From the NCBI GenBank assembly GCA_036768485.1, contig JAVLUZ010000143.1, positions 2,289,633-2,353,632 on the forward strand: DNA of 64,000 nt, read 5' to 3'. Position 1 is the first letter of the stretch, and each line of letters starts with the position of its first letter. The notes beneath the pieces are model-generated. The model searched no databases. It saw nothing but the letters and a program-made list of their open reading frames with translations, and had not been told where the DNA came from. The DNA is from Mermis nigrescens. Taxonomy: Eukaryota; Nematoda; Enoplea; Mermithida; Mermithidae. Positions 31,131 to 44,530 of this stretch are shown here, in pieces. The position numbers and the translations under genes were made by a program.

Positions 31131-34100
31131 CTGTACAAAGACCCATTTAGTCTTTTATAAAACCAAGCTGATTTTATTTTAATGATATTTCAAGTTCTGA
31201 CAGGGCAGAGCTTAACCCAGGCTGGGGTCAAACCAATTGTGTACCTGTCTATCTATGTCCTCAGCGGGAGATAATAATCCATCATCCCTCTTGATAATGT
31301 CAATTCAAACGAATATGCGGTGTTTTTGAGCATTTTCAATGCTGTCAAACATGCCTTAAATGAAACAATAACGCTAAGCTTGCAAGCAGCAATAATCAAA
31401 GTTTTTCCCGACAGTCAGAAAAACTAAAAAATATCCGTTATTCATACGCACTTTTGGATGCAAAATTTCCGTTGTAAAAATCTTTGTGATCTAGAGATTA
31501 TGCATAAAACGTTTCGAATTTATACAAATTTTGCTTGAAATTTGTTTAAATATCGCCTAAAATTATACTCCTGAAGGTCTACTTGATTCTTCGAAGGTTA
31601 CAAATTCGGAGGAATCTGAGCCCTAAAACCTCACCTCCTTCATCGCTTAAACCAACCCGTATTCAGGATTCAATATCAGTGGAAGAGTCGTCATAGTGCA
31701 TTTAAAAGCAATTTTACATGATTAAGCTATACTTTTCAACCTGTTTTGCGTTTTTGAATTACTTCTGCAGCGTATGGTAGGCATCTAATAAAAGATGTAA
31801 AAATAAATGGATTCAGCAAAATTTTTGGCATTTCATTTAAAGTTCAAGTTGGCAGCCTTTTTGAGAACAAAGAATGCAAAATCATACAAATTATAAAAAC
31901 CTGACGTTTTACCGTCTTTAAGCTCAATTTTGTAGCTTTTTGAAGGTAAGCAACACAGGAAATAACATCTGACGCGAAGCGCAGGAAGATTGCGACATTT
32001 TTATCCTTTCAAGCTCAATTTTGATACCGCTGAAGATAAGAAATGCAGAAAACTTTATCCTGCTAAAAATTTTGTCTTGAAAAAATAAATAAGTATTAAA
32101 TGGTGATTTTAATCAAATGTAAAAATGTGAGTATGCTTGCACTGAGAAACATAAACCTATATGATTCGCTATCTGAAAATTATAAAATTAATTTCAGGAG
32201 AATACATCCCGTTACCCCCTTCCCAGATACGAACAAGCATAAAACTAAGACAAACAAATTCGGCGCACTTTATAGAGCGTAGGCCATTGGTTCCCTTTTA
32301 TCACGCGCTTAAACTAAACTACAAAGTTACTAAAGAATTTAGAGCGAAGCGCCATAAGATTAAAGAATGGTTGCTGAGAATTGAATAAAGGAGTGTAAAA
32401 ATTACTATTTTTCAACGTAAAAAACTTTGTACGAGCCACAAAGTCAATGTCGCATATAGAAATAGCATTTTTGAAAACGACTTCAACAAACCCTATTCAG
32501 CATTATTAATCAAAACAAAATATGTTGCTTGAGCGTAAGGTATCAATTCTCTATCTCGTCACTAATGTTGAACGATGAAAAAATTCAGCCACTCCCAGTT
32601 TCCTCGAATGCGGTTCTGAGGTGAGTAAAAAACGATAGTATTCAAAACGAATCGAAGCAAATCTTTTGAATAATGTCTTTATCAGAATCGAAAATGGCTA
32701 TTGCAAGGAAAGAAAGCAAAGCATCCGCAAAATTGGCAGAAGGAAGTCAAAAGTTTCCATAAAAGAAAAACAAGCTTATAGTAAAATTAAAGACACAAAA
32801 TGTAGATAATGAAACGGCTTGAGATAATGAAACAGGAAAAAAGCTATCCTGATCCAGTGATTGTCATACAAAACGCCTATTTTGATAAATACTTTTCAAA
32901 ACAGAGCTGTTAAGATTGTATTCATGAGTTATTAATAGCGAGCACAATAAAATTACCTCTAAATTATTTTGTTTAGACATAACTCAATAGGTAATACAAT
33001 AAAACCCGACAAACGCACAAAAATGGAATGCGAAGGGTGTTTAAGTTTAATAAGTTAGGAAAATCAACAATTAAAACGTATTACATAATGAAAATCATTG
33101 TTTGAGGACCAGTCACCGAAAAAATAAACAAGTTATAAATCGAATGAAAGCAGACATTAAGAAATATGTAGGTAACAATATTAATTGTTCACCACTTTGC
33201 GTTATGCAATTAACTTTCTACGCACCTATCTTTGTTAATGATACAGTATAAGCGTTGGCTTATGGTGAACAATCGTCCATACATAGCTGACCAAGACGTC
33301 GTGCGTGACGGTATTGTCAGAAAAATTCGGAGAATTATTCAGTACCAATAGGATACATACAACGGCGAATGCATAAGTGCGCAAGCTCTACGCCGAATTT
33401 TATAGCTTAAACCATCTTGCGGTCCCGCAGGTTAGAGGGAAGTCAATTGATTCTGAGAAACCTGAGAGGCCCATTTATGATCCTGACTTTCTCAAATGAG
33501 TGAAAGATACTTTTTGAAATTCGCTGTTTATGCGCAAAATATTCGTTCTTTCTCTGTTTCATCTGACGTGTAATTGTAGTTAGATGGAATCATCTCCGAT
33601 GCACAAACAAGATTTCTAGAAAATTATTATGTGAAAAGCTCATGCTGTAAAATTTTCGTATTATTACATTAATCTGGTATAAATCACTGCAAAATCTTAG
33701 GAAGCTTAGGTTCGAAAATGTTACTAAATGACTGCGTTGGAGCAAGAAAAATAGCTATTAAGAACTTTCGCGCGAAGTGCTAAAGGTTTCTGGTTAATGT
33801 TAAGAAATTTGGCGTTTTGATAGTATAATAGTCTTTTTATTTCGGTTATGCTCATATAAGAAAAAGACGAACACAGCTCTAAAAACCGCTGATGCCAGGC
33901 AAGAAGCTAGAGCTAAACTTCGTCGACATTAGATAGAACGCAAATCAGAGCGGGCCTTGAGAAATTCTGCCATGCTGTGCTTACTCTTAAATTAAGATTT
34001 CAGAAAATAGCACGAATGATTGCCGTTAAACGATGAGCCTTTCGGCTTGCTGAAAATGTCTATTTTGTGAGAATGAAACAAGTCAGTTACTTTTTAAACA

Positions 34101-34559
34101 CTTCTTGAGGAATAAATTGTGTAGTTTATTTCGCTGAATTTCGTTGCATATATACAAGCTTATATAAGTCAAAAGCATTTTACAAAAAAAAGCGATGAAA
34201 TGAATACGAAAGTGTAGGAGAAAAATTTCAGATCGTATTAATAAATTCGCTAACTCTTGCTTCTTTTACACTGACATTTGGTCCACAACGAGCGAATCAC
34301 TGTTTAGGCATTGAAATATGACTGATTAATCCAGAGTTTTAAATATCCAGTCTAAGAGCTCTTCAACTTCGGACGACTATATGCTTGAGAAGTGGATTTT
34401 GTAATACTCCTATTTGCAAAAAACAGGGGAAAATTAAAAAATTCACTACCCGTTCCATTACCCGTTATTTTATTCAACAAAAAAATTTACCGGGTCTGGG
34501 TCTCAAAACAATTGAAAATCGAGTTCTGTCCAGACGTGTTCTTGGGGTGGTTTGATCCC
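31131..34559 (-). other. Mitf intron 3, unassigned part
   Basis: Mostly AT-rich single-copy-looking DNA. 31960-32050, 32340 and 33765 carry weak relatives of the GGCGCGAAGCGCC unit. No small exon found: the frame from exon 3 to exon 4 is already continuous. Confidence 0.5.
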
Positions 34560-34870
34560 CAGAATGGCAACTGACCCTCAGCTAAATAGCGACCCCCCAG
34601 AATTGTCGATTTTTTTGTAAAAGTTGTAAAAAGTGTGCCTTTCCAGGCGTTTTTAGCTCATTTGTGGCTCAAAAATCTCAAGTTTTCGGCGCTTCACGCC
34701 ATATGCACATTTTTTGGCTATATTTTGTTAAATTTACTAAATTTTCTTCATTTTTTGAGAATTTGTTTTACGTTTTTATGCTTTAGAAAGAGCGAGCATT
34801 GTCTAAAACGTAAAAAAACAGTGTTTTTGACGTGTACCCATCCTGCCTTAAATAGAAGCCGGTCGATCCG
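34560..34870 (+). repeat. Dispersed repeat family B copy
   Basis: Shares about 280 bp with 56335-56613 in the same orientation: GCGACCCCCCAGAAT, AAAGTTGTAAAAAGTGTG, TTTTAGCTCATTT, CGGCGCTTCACGCC, and CAGTGTTTTTGACGTGTACCC. Confidence 0.75.
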
Positions 34871-37188
34871 GTTCCGGTGAGTACCCGTTGCATCCCACAA
34901 TTTCGCATTGGCGCAGACTGCTATTAGGAAAGAATGTTAGATATTTTAAACAAACATCAGAGGAAAGAAACGTCTTACAGAGATGGTTAAAAAGATATCA
35001 TTGTTATAATGAATATAATACGACTGGAAAATAGAATCCGGGTATTTTAGAGCGCAAATTAAATGCACAATGTGACTGACTGAAATAGCATTCAATGTTG
35101 AAGATAATAGGCAAGCTTAAAAGGCGAACGCAGGCATGAAGCAATTAGAGAGGCTTTAGCCACATAGTGTTATGGCATGCTAAGTGGATTCGATTTTGTT
35201 CGTCTCACTTTGCTATTTTCGTAATGAGTTTGGATTCGCTGAATATTATTAAAGGATCATGATCGACTTCTTTATAATTTTTATACAAACGGATATGGGA
35301 TATAATCATTAAGCAGACCAAACTAAGAAATCTTTTTTCTTGCTTAAACAGCGGCATACATACAAGGTGTTCGGAAAAAAGACACATTTTTATTTTTTCA
35401 ATAAGTTTTGTAATAACTTGAGTAAGGTTAATAAAACTTTTTCGCAAATAATGTGGCATATCTTGTCAACCCTGTGCTAAGACTTCATTGTCGTACTGTA
35501 AATATAGCTGATACTACAGTGCAAAATCAAGCGTGCTCTCCAATAAACATTTGAAATACCAAATTCCGTCTAGTTAATGCTCAGTGTCGTAAACATATAT
35601 ACATGTTATAAATGTACAAATTTGTTTGGGTACCTTAGTCAGTGAATAATGATATTTAAATGGGAACATTATGATGACAACGAAAGCAGAAGTTTGGGTC
35701 TAAAGTGTTCACTGCTCTTAGGGACAATTTTGTCTCAATATCGCACATTTGCTAACAGAAAGAAATCAGACCAGGTATAAGCAAACTATGACGTTTTTTC
35801 TTCAAAATGCATATAGAATAAGAGGCGTCTCTCTGGGCAGAAATAATTCATTCAAATCATGTTTTGGCATATGTTTTGTGCATTCAATAATTTATTAAAG
35901 CATTGCACTTTGCTTAGCAAATCATAAAGACTATAATTTGTGCAAAGATTGGGTCCGAACCGAACTACCAACGGCAAGCTTTTCCTTATTCAAAAGTACT
36001 ATATAACATTCACGGGACACATAAATTATAAAATAGAACTCATTAACGGTCAAAGTACGACTTCCTGATCTGAAGATTTGCTCAGCAGATAGCGTATGAT
36101 GCATTGTGAAAATAGAAAATTCACAGAAGTAAATTTATGGTTGCGTTTGGTTAATAAGGTGCCAAGCAAGTAGCATCAACCGATGTACTGTAATTTTTTG
36201 CAAGCATATCAAAGGATAATTGTGCTATGAGCTGGCGAAAAATCTTTTCCATTTTACTAATATTCACAGAGATTCAACTAAAAACAAGATGTCCTTTTAC
36301 TCCGGACACCTTGTACATATATACGCACGAGCAAGATGGCAAAATTTTCATCTTATTACGTAGTACTGATACAATGACTATTTTGTACGCACAGATTTAG
36401 TAAAAGGCCGTCTGAAGATCTTTGAAGAATTTTTCTGCAAACCAAAAAATAGATATTTTATTTACTATAATCTTCAATAAAGAAATTTAATAACATTTGT
36501 CCATGTAGCCTTGCTTAACAATGGACTGAACACGATATTAACAGAAGACAGACCGATCGGTATTGATGGGTGCACTTATTGTTATGATTGGAATTTAATT
36601 CTTGAGGTCAGATGGTAGATGAATTCAATGAAATTTAATTCTTGAGGTCCGATGGTAGATGAATTTCAATTCTAAAATGTACAATATATTTTTTCCGAAA
36701 AATGCCTATTTTAACAATGTAGTACGTGGAAAATCCAGTATTATTTGACAAATAATTGACAAAAAATGCAAGACTTTGGTAAAGTTAATATTTTTGCAGC
36801 AAGCTGACCAGGTTGACAAAACTTTTTGTTAACTGAGCTGTATTATTCCACTGTAAAATTAAAATATACACAGCAGAAACTTATGTTTGGCCCAAATCGC
36901 CTGACAGTACCCGGTTTTTCAAATCTGAGTGAGGGTAAAACCCCCTCTTACCCCTTTCTATATCCTTGTGTGCCCCCTGCCAAAGCTTTTGAGAAGCATA
37001 CCCCTCCCAGCCTATTTCGGACCAAAACTGGTTGCTTGAACCATGAAAAAGCGTCAAATGACGGCTAAGAGCGTAATTTCAAGCACATATACTTACTTTT
37101 CAAGCAATAGACGGTTCAATTCGTTCATTCAGACACGTTTCTTCCATTATTTTGTACACGCATGCACACGGGGGAGGGGTATAGGGGA
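34871..37188 (-). other. Mitf intron 3, unassigned part
   Basis: AT-rich. A short tandem duplication of GAATTTAATTCTTGAGGTC with its GGTAGATGAATT tail is at 36590-36665. No gene or large repeat recognised. Confidence 0.45.
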
Positions 37189-37635
37189 CAGATTTTTTTC
37201 GTATTCGGCCAAGATTTTTCCCGATGTACAAAGACTTTTGGGGGCCGTTTTTGTACATGTACAAAGATTTTTTGGGAAGACGAAAACTGCAAAAAAAGGT
37301 TTAGAATTCGCTAGAATTTTCGGCGCTTCGCGCCGAAATGAGTAATTGTGTGTTCTATATGTCTTTACGTCTGGAAATGGCATTCTGAAAGGAAAAATGT
37401 CAAATTTTTTGGCGCTTAACGCCGTTTTGAGACTATTATTAGTGATTTTTGCCCTCAGAAACCCAGAAATAAGCTAACATACACTACCAAAGGTCGAACA
37501 AGACTGTTTTTGCCACACTAAAATCGCTACTGTACCATATTATAGTGCCCAAAATTTTGTGTGTACAAAATGCACAAAGACTTTTAGGGACCATCTTTGT
37601 ACATGTACAAACGGACCTTGTACAAAAAAACACTG
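37189..37635. mobile_element. MITE family C copy
   Basis: Ends CAGATTTTTTTCGTATTCGG and CTTGTACAAAAAAACACTG. Flanks TATAGGGG and TATGGAGG match at 6 of 8. Has TTTGTACATGTACAAA palindromes and GGCGCTTCGCGCC (37321) plus GGCGCTTAACGCC (37412). Confidence 0.75.
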
Positions 37636-38389
37636 TATGGAGGTATCCTCTCTACTACAACTTTTTGATGGCATACCTCCCTCAAGCCCTTTTGGGACCA
37701 AACCTGTAACTCGAACCACGAAAAGGCGTTTAATCACGTCTAACACTATAGTTTCAAATTTTTCCATCTTCATCTATTTTTGACCTTCATTTTCTTCATT
37801 TTCCCACAAGATTTCGCAGTTTTCCATTCTGAGAGTCAGTACCCAAAATCACCTTCGTGCATGTCTGGTCTTGAATCCGTGGCCCAGGCTTATATACGTA
37901 TTCATTTAACACATATGCACAAGATCAGAGTCGGCATGGGGTAAATCCCTGGAATTACGACCGGTCCATTTACTCTTCGTGCTTTTTGGATAGTTAAATA
38001 ATGAAAATAGTCAATATAGTCCATGCAAAAACATTTTTAAGCGGTAATACAGCGTTTTTAGCATTTTAGTCCATTTCGACCGCATTTCATAGCATTTAAC
38101 AATAAAAAATATAAAAATTCATAAATCCAGTCAAAAATTTGATTATTAGACCGTTTTGACACGATTTCGAGCACTTTTTGGGTGAAAAACTCATTAATAA
38201 AAGTGTTTCAGAATGGCTAAGAGCATATGACTTAATTGAGAACCAGTTTTATTTCATTCTGATTAAGATGTTTACTGTAAATTGTTATAAAATATTCAAA
38301 ACAGTAATGACTGCGACCGTGTACTATTTGGCTATTGAGAACTGCAAGTCAATCAGTGGGTTAGTACGTATGCGTGCACACATATTTAT

Positions 38390-38693
38390 TACACATGAGG
38401 GCCCGGTCGCTTCCTCAAAAGTCAGGTCCCGGGTCCAGTCAAATTTTGGACCCAGTCGTTCACTGACTGAGATCCTTAGACTACTAACAAGGAAAAAATA
38501 AATAATTTCCAAAGAAAATGAGGCAAGATGAACGCCAAAAATGGATGGAAATCGCAAATTTTCTTTAAAAATGCTTGAAATTGGCCAGAAGATATGAATT
38601 AACATATATTTCACGCTACTTTAGCATTTATAGCAGTTTTGAGGTCATTTAGCCCGAAAAATTTGACTTACTGACTCCTAGACTGACCATGCC

Positions 38694-38700
<7 letters not shown>
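38390..38700 (+). repeat. MITE family F copy
   Basis: Shares TTCACGCTACTTTAGCATTT and GTTTTGAGGTCATTTAG with 29453-29738; its right end GCCGTGCATATATAT runs into the TA tract. The left end near ACACATGAGGGCCC is approximate. Confidence 0.65.

Positions 38701-38762
<62 letters not shown>
38697..38762. repeat. TA microsatellite
   Basis: About 32 TA units, forming the immediate left flank of a hAT insertion. Confidence 0.98.
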
Positions 38763-38763
<1 letters not shown>

Positions 38764-38764
38764 C

Positions 38765-39567
38765 CAGGCCCGTATCCAGGATATTATTTCGGGGGGGGGG
38801 GCCGAAAATTTTTGAGGCCAGATATCTCGAGAACCATTAGGAGATAGGCGAAAATAAAGACAGTTTTGAGCGTATCTCGGCGAGCTCTATACGACGGTGG
38901 AGAAAAATTTCAACAAAAAAATTAAAAAACTTTTACTCTATTTCATATTGATATACAGCAAATTTACCATTTAAGCTGATTTCTCATCACTTAATCGACG
39001 AATTATTTCTTATCTCTTGCCTTTATACTTAATTATTGTGCTTTACTGAGAAAAACAATACGGATAACGAATAATTCGGCGCCAAGCGCCGAAACAAATT
39101 GACATATTCTGCATGTCAAGTTCAAATTTGAGCGGTTTTGAGCGGGTCAGAAGACAAAAACCTATATAAACAATAAATACGGCGTGAAGCGCAAGAGAAA
39201 TTTCATGTTTTCCACGTCATAACTCAAATTTGAGCTGTTTTGAGTGAGCTAGAAGGCAAAAACTATAGCTAAACAATGAATCCGGCGCAAAGCGTTAGAA
39301 AAAAATTGACATACTCTCTGTCTAACTCAAATTTGAGCGATTTTCAGCGGTTTAGAAGACAAAACCTTACATAAACAATAAATCCGGCGCGAAGCGCCTG
39401 AAAATTTTGAGTTTACTCAGCTCAAAAGTACGCTAAAAACCTGTTTTGGCGGTGTTTCAGACCCACTTCGCCAATTTTTCATTTTTCCCTTTGAGGGACC
39501 CTTGGGAAAAACAAAAAAATTTTCCATTTCGGGGGGGCAACCCCCCGCCCCCCTGGATACGGGCCTG
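38765..39567. mobile_element. hAT-like element, CAGGCCCGTATCC type
   Basis: 803 bp, ends CAGGCCCGTATCCAGG and CCTGGATACGGGCCTG, 8-bp duplication TATATGAC (38757-38764, 39568-39575). Internal tandem repeat of about 105 bp, four units (39070-39400), each with a GGCGCGAAGCGCC-type palindrome followed by AAATTTGAGC. G and C runs at the two ends. No coding region. Confidence 0.93.
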
Positions 39568-39575
39568 TATATGAC

Positions 39576-39813
39576 GACGCTGACCACTCAAAGAAAAATC
39601 GGATTTGTAAGATACATACCCTCTTGAATTCATCAGGCATGCTTACGCGAACTAGACGCGCAAATATGTAGATACATATTTAGCGCTCCGACATGATATA
39701 TCAATGATTTTATCAGTAGCCGCATAATCATAGCGCAAATCAAATTTCTCGACCATTTGATTGTAGCCTCCCTCCCACGAATCTATCCCGAAAAATAAGG
39801 ACTAGGTTTTTAC
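39576..39813 (-). other. Mitf intron 3, 5' end
   Basis: Single-copy-looking sequence between the hAT insertion and the exon 3 donor. No feature recognised. Confidence 0.4.
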
Positions 39814-39912
39814 CTTGTGTTGCATCCTTCTTGAACCGTCTTCATTCAAGGCCGATCTACGTTGCTGGTCCTCCTCCATCGATAAAATTTCGTCTATGAT
39901 AACATCGTCTAG
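39814..39912 (-). CDS. Mitf: Mitf coding exon 3 (acidic activation helix)
   Basis: 33 codons, phase 0 to phase 0, residues 195-227. Acceptor TTTAG at 39913-39917, donor GTAAAAACC starting at 39813. Residues LDDVIIDEILSMEED match the MITF/TFE acidic amphipathic activation helix (MDDVIDEIISLES in vertebrates), which recruits p300/CBP. Compared with the family there is one extra Ile in DDVI-I-DEI. The remainder (QQRRSALNEDGSRRMQHK) is not conserved. The exon is too short for length-based ORF searches and was found by reading the minus strand between the larger exons. Confidence 0.85.
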
Positions 39913-40430
39913 CTAAACAAATTATTAGCATTATTAGCGTTTTCGTATTGGGACTTGAAATGCGCTTTAGGCTGTACAATATTCCGAAGTGATATATAAT
40001 ATAATAGTCATTTATGAGCAGTGCAGGGGCGTATACAGGATATTTTATGGGGGCGTCCAAAGATAGGTGGCCCGGACTTTTATTTGTACGGGACGAAGAT
40101 CTTGAGGCTAGGACAAAGATTTTCTGGAACGATCAACGCAACAATGTACTAGTAAAAAAACTTTTTGAGCAAAACGATACGTAGTAATTAAGCAGAAAAC
40201 TAAAAAATCTGGCGCTTCGCACCAAACTAATATTAATATTTGAATGTAGGACCATGTGACACAATTTGGATAGCAAACGAGTCGTAGATTATAGGTTGGT
40301 AATTTGTAAAAAAATGTGTACATTTACAGCATTCCATGTTAAATGTACAAAGATTATTTCGCTCATTCAATGACTTTTCCCTGAGATCTGTGTACAAGAT
40401 GTAAAAAGAAGTTCGTTTAAAAACAATGAG
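39913..40430 (-). other. Mitf intron 2, 3' end
   Basis: Contains at 40024 CAGGGGCGTATACAGG followed by a G run, a hAT-like end whose partner I could not find, and a GGCGCTTCGCACC palindrome at 40211. Confidence 0.45.
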
Positions 40431-40440
40431 GTGACCGGTA

Positions 40441-40828
40441 CACCTGGGCAATGCCCCATATCGGCCCATCACCAGGACGGGCCGAACAAAGATTTGGACG
40501 GGGCGAAAGGGTAACTTGGACCGGGCTATGTTTTGTACAGGGAGAAAATTTTTGGAGATAATTTAAGGAAATGATAGATACAGTATATTATGATCAGTGT
40601 GCAAAACATGCACAGGAACCATCTTATTACACTGTTCGACACCTTTTTCATGGATGGACGCACCTTTTTTCAGTGACTGACCCACTAATTAAGCTGAACG
40701 ACCCACCTTTTTTAGGCACGGACCCACCTTTTTCAGGGACAGACCCACCTTTTTCAGGGTCTAGGGACCCACCCACCCTTTTGGCTGGAAGCTGGACGGG
40801 GCGAACCGTCAGCCATTGCCCAGGTATG
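40441..40828. mobile_element. hAT-like element with CACCTTTTTCAGGGAC minisatellite
   Basis: Flanked by GTGACCGGTA on both sides (40431-40440 and 40829-40838); 8 bp of it is the likely duplication, the rest chance or terminal overlap. Ends ACCTGGGCAATG and CATTGCCCAGGT. Subterminal GGGCCGAACAAAG/GGACGGGGCGAA words on the left and five ~22-bp GACCCACCTTTTTCAGG units on the right. Confidence 0.78.
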
Positions 40829-41089
40829 GTGACCGGTATATATTAAAAATACTCAAATTCGAGCGCATACTTCTATGTTTTCGATTATACTCCATTGAAG
40901 CTTAAAAATCAATTTTTTCAAAATCTTTTCATTTTCCTACAGCGTGCGGTAAAATTTTATCCGGAGAAGTCAGAACATATAGACGATGGTCGATATAAGA
41001 TGCGAAAATACCGAAATTTACGATTTTTTTATGTTGAAAAAAGTTACGCATGCTGTGAAAAACTGATAGGTCTTACCAGACATGCACAG

Positions 41090-41450
41090 CACGGGAATTC
41101 TCAAGGGGAGTGAAATATTTAAAGTGTCCTTTCTGGGCCCAAAAATGGTGGGTACGCGTCAAAAACATCGTTCTCCGACGTTTCTGACGATGCTCTATCT
41201 TTCGCGAGCATAAAAATGCAAAAAAAAAATTTCGAGAAAAAAATTAAAAAAAGTCGAATAAATTGAACAAAATATAGTCAAAAGATGAGTAGATGGCTTG
41301 ACACTTCTGAGCAAATAGATATCTAAAAAGGATTAAAAAGCACCTTTCTGCGAATATTCAGGAAATTTTAGGAAACGTTTGAAAATCGCGAATTCTAAGT
41401 GGAGCGGTAGAAAAAACTTCTCAGGGGGTAAAAATGTGGGGGATGAAACC
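41090..41450 (+). repeat. Dispersed repeat, relative of 27800-28270
   Basis: Shared words: ATGCTCTATCTTTC, GGTACGCGTCAAAAACATCG, TCGAATAAATTGAACAA. Starts near CATGCACAGCACGGG. Boundaries approximate. Confidence 0.6.
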
Positions 41451-43759
41451 ACTCCCATACCTTCCAAGATCATGTATGGATGCCACTTATAGACATAGAT
41501 CCGGTGTCAAACGAAACTTAAAAATCGAATTTAAAAATGGGGAAAAACAGCATGACTATAAAGAAATTTTCCAGAATTTTGTCAGAAAAGCTAAAAAATC
41601 ATTCGAATTACCATCCTTTTCCATACAATTCCCTGAACCTTCCAAGACTTCTCATCCCATAGCAAAACACCAGGAAACTCCAAAAATATTGGAGTTTTCT
41701 AAATCATACGAAAATGGCGTTGAGACTTTTATTTGCGATTAAGTCGCATAACCTGAAGTGAAGCGCCGACTAAATTCGAAAATTTGTGCTAAGAGGGACA
41801 AAAATTATTTAAAAATACATTCTCATTTTTTGTATTGCAAATCAAGTCCCACTCCGTCCATCTAATCAGGCATATAAAGACTCACAAAGTGGAAATAATG
41901 CACGAAAGCAGGGGCGTGCGTAATCAGTTTTATTTAGATGAAGCCCGGAATATCAGGAGTCACATATCAAGAGCGCGGCGAAGAATAAAGCCGAAAATTG
42001 TAGCACGTTTATTATATATAAGTTGAGCCTGAGCTTTGAAGATAACAAAAGTTAAAGTTCACTAAGTGTAAAGTGCGCTAAAAAACTGTTTTGGCGGTCT
42101 TTTGAATTAGTGTTACGACTTGGTAACAAAAGAAAAGAGCTGATTAGGTTTTGATGCTTCATTAGAAGAAAAAGGAAACAAAAAAATCGGTAAGTACGTT
42201 AATTTGAATGTATAATTTACGAAACGCGAGTCATTTACCGTTAAGACATTTGTCGTTAGTTCGTCTCGCTTGTTAACGCTTAAATTTCGCTCCTTAGCCG
42301 CTTAGCTGCGAGAAACTGTTTAACTCTTATAACGTCCGATTATTCTGTTCGCTAACATTCACTCGCTCCTTCCGTTCCGATCCGACTGCTTCTGATTTCT
42401 GATCGTGTTACTAACTAACTATTTCGCTAACTTCTCTCGCCTTCAATCGGAGCTTCCTTCATTTATTCAAAGTTTTACTTAGTTTCTTATTTTAGCTCGC
42501 CTGGTGGAGTTTATGCCTTGTTAGGGCGTTGACTGTGGCCCTCGTTTTAATTCGCTTCTGCAACTTTGATATAGTTCTCGCTTTACCCGCTACGATAACT
42601 GCTAAACGCGTCAGCCTTTGTACACTTTCATTTGAGCATGTTTTGATTGTTTTGACAGATTACGTGTTTGAGTAACACATTCGTTCACTTGTTGAGGCTG
42701 AAACAGTTTTGACGAGATTTTCAAGAACAGCTTACGAATACAAAAAATTATAGGCGTGCGGAAGGATAAAAAGGTTGTGAATACAGTAAGAATAATGTTC
42801 AGCTACTTAAAAAATGAAAAGCGTTTAAAAAGATACATAAATCACTCTTTTGTCACATTAGTGTCCTTGTCAAAAAATTTTTCTTCTGATTCTGAGGAGA
42901 ATCGAGGCGGCCCCTGCCCATTCATTAGGGCCCTGCACGTAAGTACTTCAAAATCTCACTTCAGACTGGGCACTTGTGAATGAGGCGCTACAAGGACTAT
43001 CGACATTTCCTACCGTCGAAGGGCTCCATTCAGAGAAGCTTGGCTTAGAGGCACTGGTGCTATCCTTAAAGTCATTGAAGGAGTAATAAATAAATTAATG
43101 ATTACTGATCAGTAAAGGTGGGTATTCTTGATTGATTAAAAACAACAAAACAAGGCGCATTTAAGATTAGCGTAAATCAGTTTACCGTAAACATCCTGAG
43201 TACATCTGAAGCTAGCACGGGTATTACATCTGCTTAGACAAATGGAATTATACGCAGCTAAATGGTTAAATGAAATAAAAAAAGCAACGCTGAGATGATC
43301 AAAAGTAAATGCAAATTCTTTTAAAAGTCTACTTACTTACCTTTTATCAGCAGGTAGGTACCGAAACACTTTTAGGGCGTAAACATCGCAATTTTGACCC
43401 TTTTTTGCATAATTTTCAATCCTAGAGAAGTGAATTCTCGGATTAAGCGAGGACCCACACTTTAATCGCTTCACAATCACAACAATTTTAAACATTTTAA
43501 GTCGCTGATCTTCCTAATTTATGTAATAATTTTTACGCATTGGATAAGAATTTTTAAGAATTCAGCAGGTGGGTACGCAGCAGGCGAATATTCGTCATCA
43601 GAAGGCATCAAAAGTTTTGGACGATCTACACGTACAAGACGGCACTTGCATTCGCAAGGCGATTTTGAATCTGTATTGCATAAAATCACGGATGCGTGTA
43701 AGGGTGAGTTAGGGGCGTATTACCCTCGTTTTAGAGAGTAACAATTGAGCCCGCTCAGC
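41451..43759 (-). other. Mitf intron 2, unassigned part
   Basis: A plus-strand open frame of 102 codons (41434-41742) shows no recognisable domain. 42230-42620 has a less AT-rich, TCG/CGC-containing composition than its surroundings. No exon, tRNA or repeat with a partner recognised. Confidence 0.45.
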
Positions 43760-43762
43760 ATA

Positions 43763-43992
43763 CATGTAACGGCTCGAAATTTCCATTGGGGGATCCCCGG
43801 CCATATTTAGGGGGATGGGTGGTAAGTGACCTATAATTTTTAGTCAAAAATGCCAGAAAACATGCAAAAATGGCCCAAAATACACATTTTTTTCCGAAAA
43901 CGGGGGAGGGGTGACAAAAATTTTCTGACTTTGGGGGACGTCCGTCTTTGGGTGAGGGATCCCTCCAATCCCCTGTTACATGTATACCGCCA
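43763..43992. mobile_element. MITE family E copy
   Basis: Ends CATACATGTAACGGCTCG and CCCTGTTACATGTATA; C/G runs and GGGGGATCCCCGGCCAT near the ends. Flanks CCGCTCAG and CCGCCAGG match at 6 of 8. Relatives at 45610, 55222 and 58967. Confidence 0.75.
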
Positions 43993-44013
43993 GGGGTAAG
44001 ATACACAGGCACT

Positions 44014-44406
44014 CAGGCCCGTATTCAGTATCCGGTCAAGGGGGAGGGGGACCTGAAGTAAATTGGTTAACGTCTTTGAAATTGTGTAGGGATAAGCCGA
44101 ATTTCTCAAAAGATTTTCAACATGCTCTACCGTTCAGCTAATACGATTTGAATATTTCAAAAAATTTTGTTTTTTATAAATATGCCGGAAATGGTGCCAT
44201 TTTTTGATCGCACTTGAGGCGAAACTATAGAAAACACTTCGCACACGGCGAGAAGCGTCGAAAATTTGACGATTTTTTGGTAAATAGATGAATTTTTTAA
44301 TCATTCAACAGATGCAATTCTCTCATCATTTCGCGCATATCTTACCTGTCAAACTTTTTTATGGCCAAGGGGGAACGGCCGCCCCGCTTTCCTGAATACA
44401 GCACTG
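44014..44406. mobile_element. hAT-like MITE, CAGGCCCGTATTCAG type
   Basis: 393 bp, ends CAGGCCCGTATTCAG and CTGAATACAGCACTG, exact 8-bp duplication CAGGCACT (44006-44013, 44407-44414). Related to the element at 38765. Confidence 0.92.
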
Positions 44407-44530
44407 CAGGCACTGTCTGACGATCAGGCCCGGCCTTAGGCATTTGGGGGCCCTGTGCGAGGTACCTTTTTGGGGGCCCCTGGTATTTAACAGTGTAAAA
44501 CCTTTAAATTTAAGTTATGCGTAGCTACCA

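Noticed and set aside
41434..41742. 102-codon plus-strand frame in Mitf intron 2
   Set aside because: No recognisable domain, no splice or start context, and it begins in a dispersed repeat.
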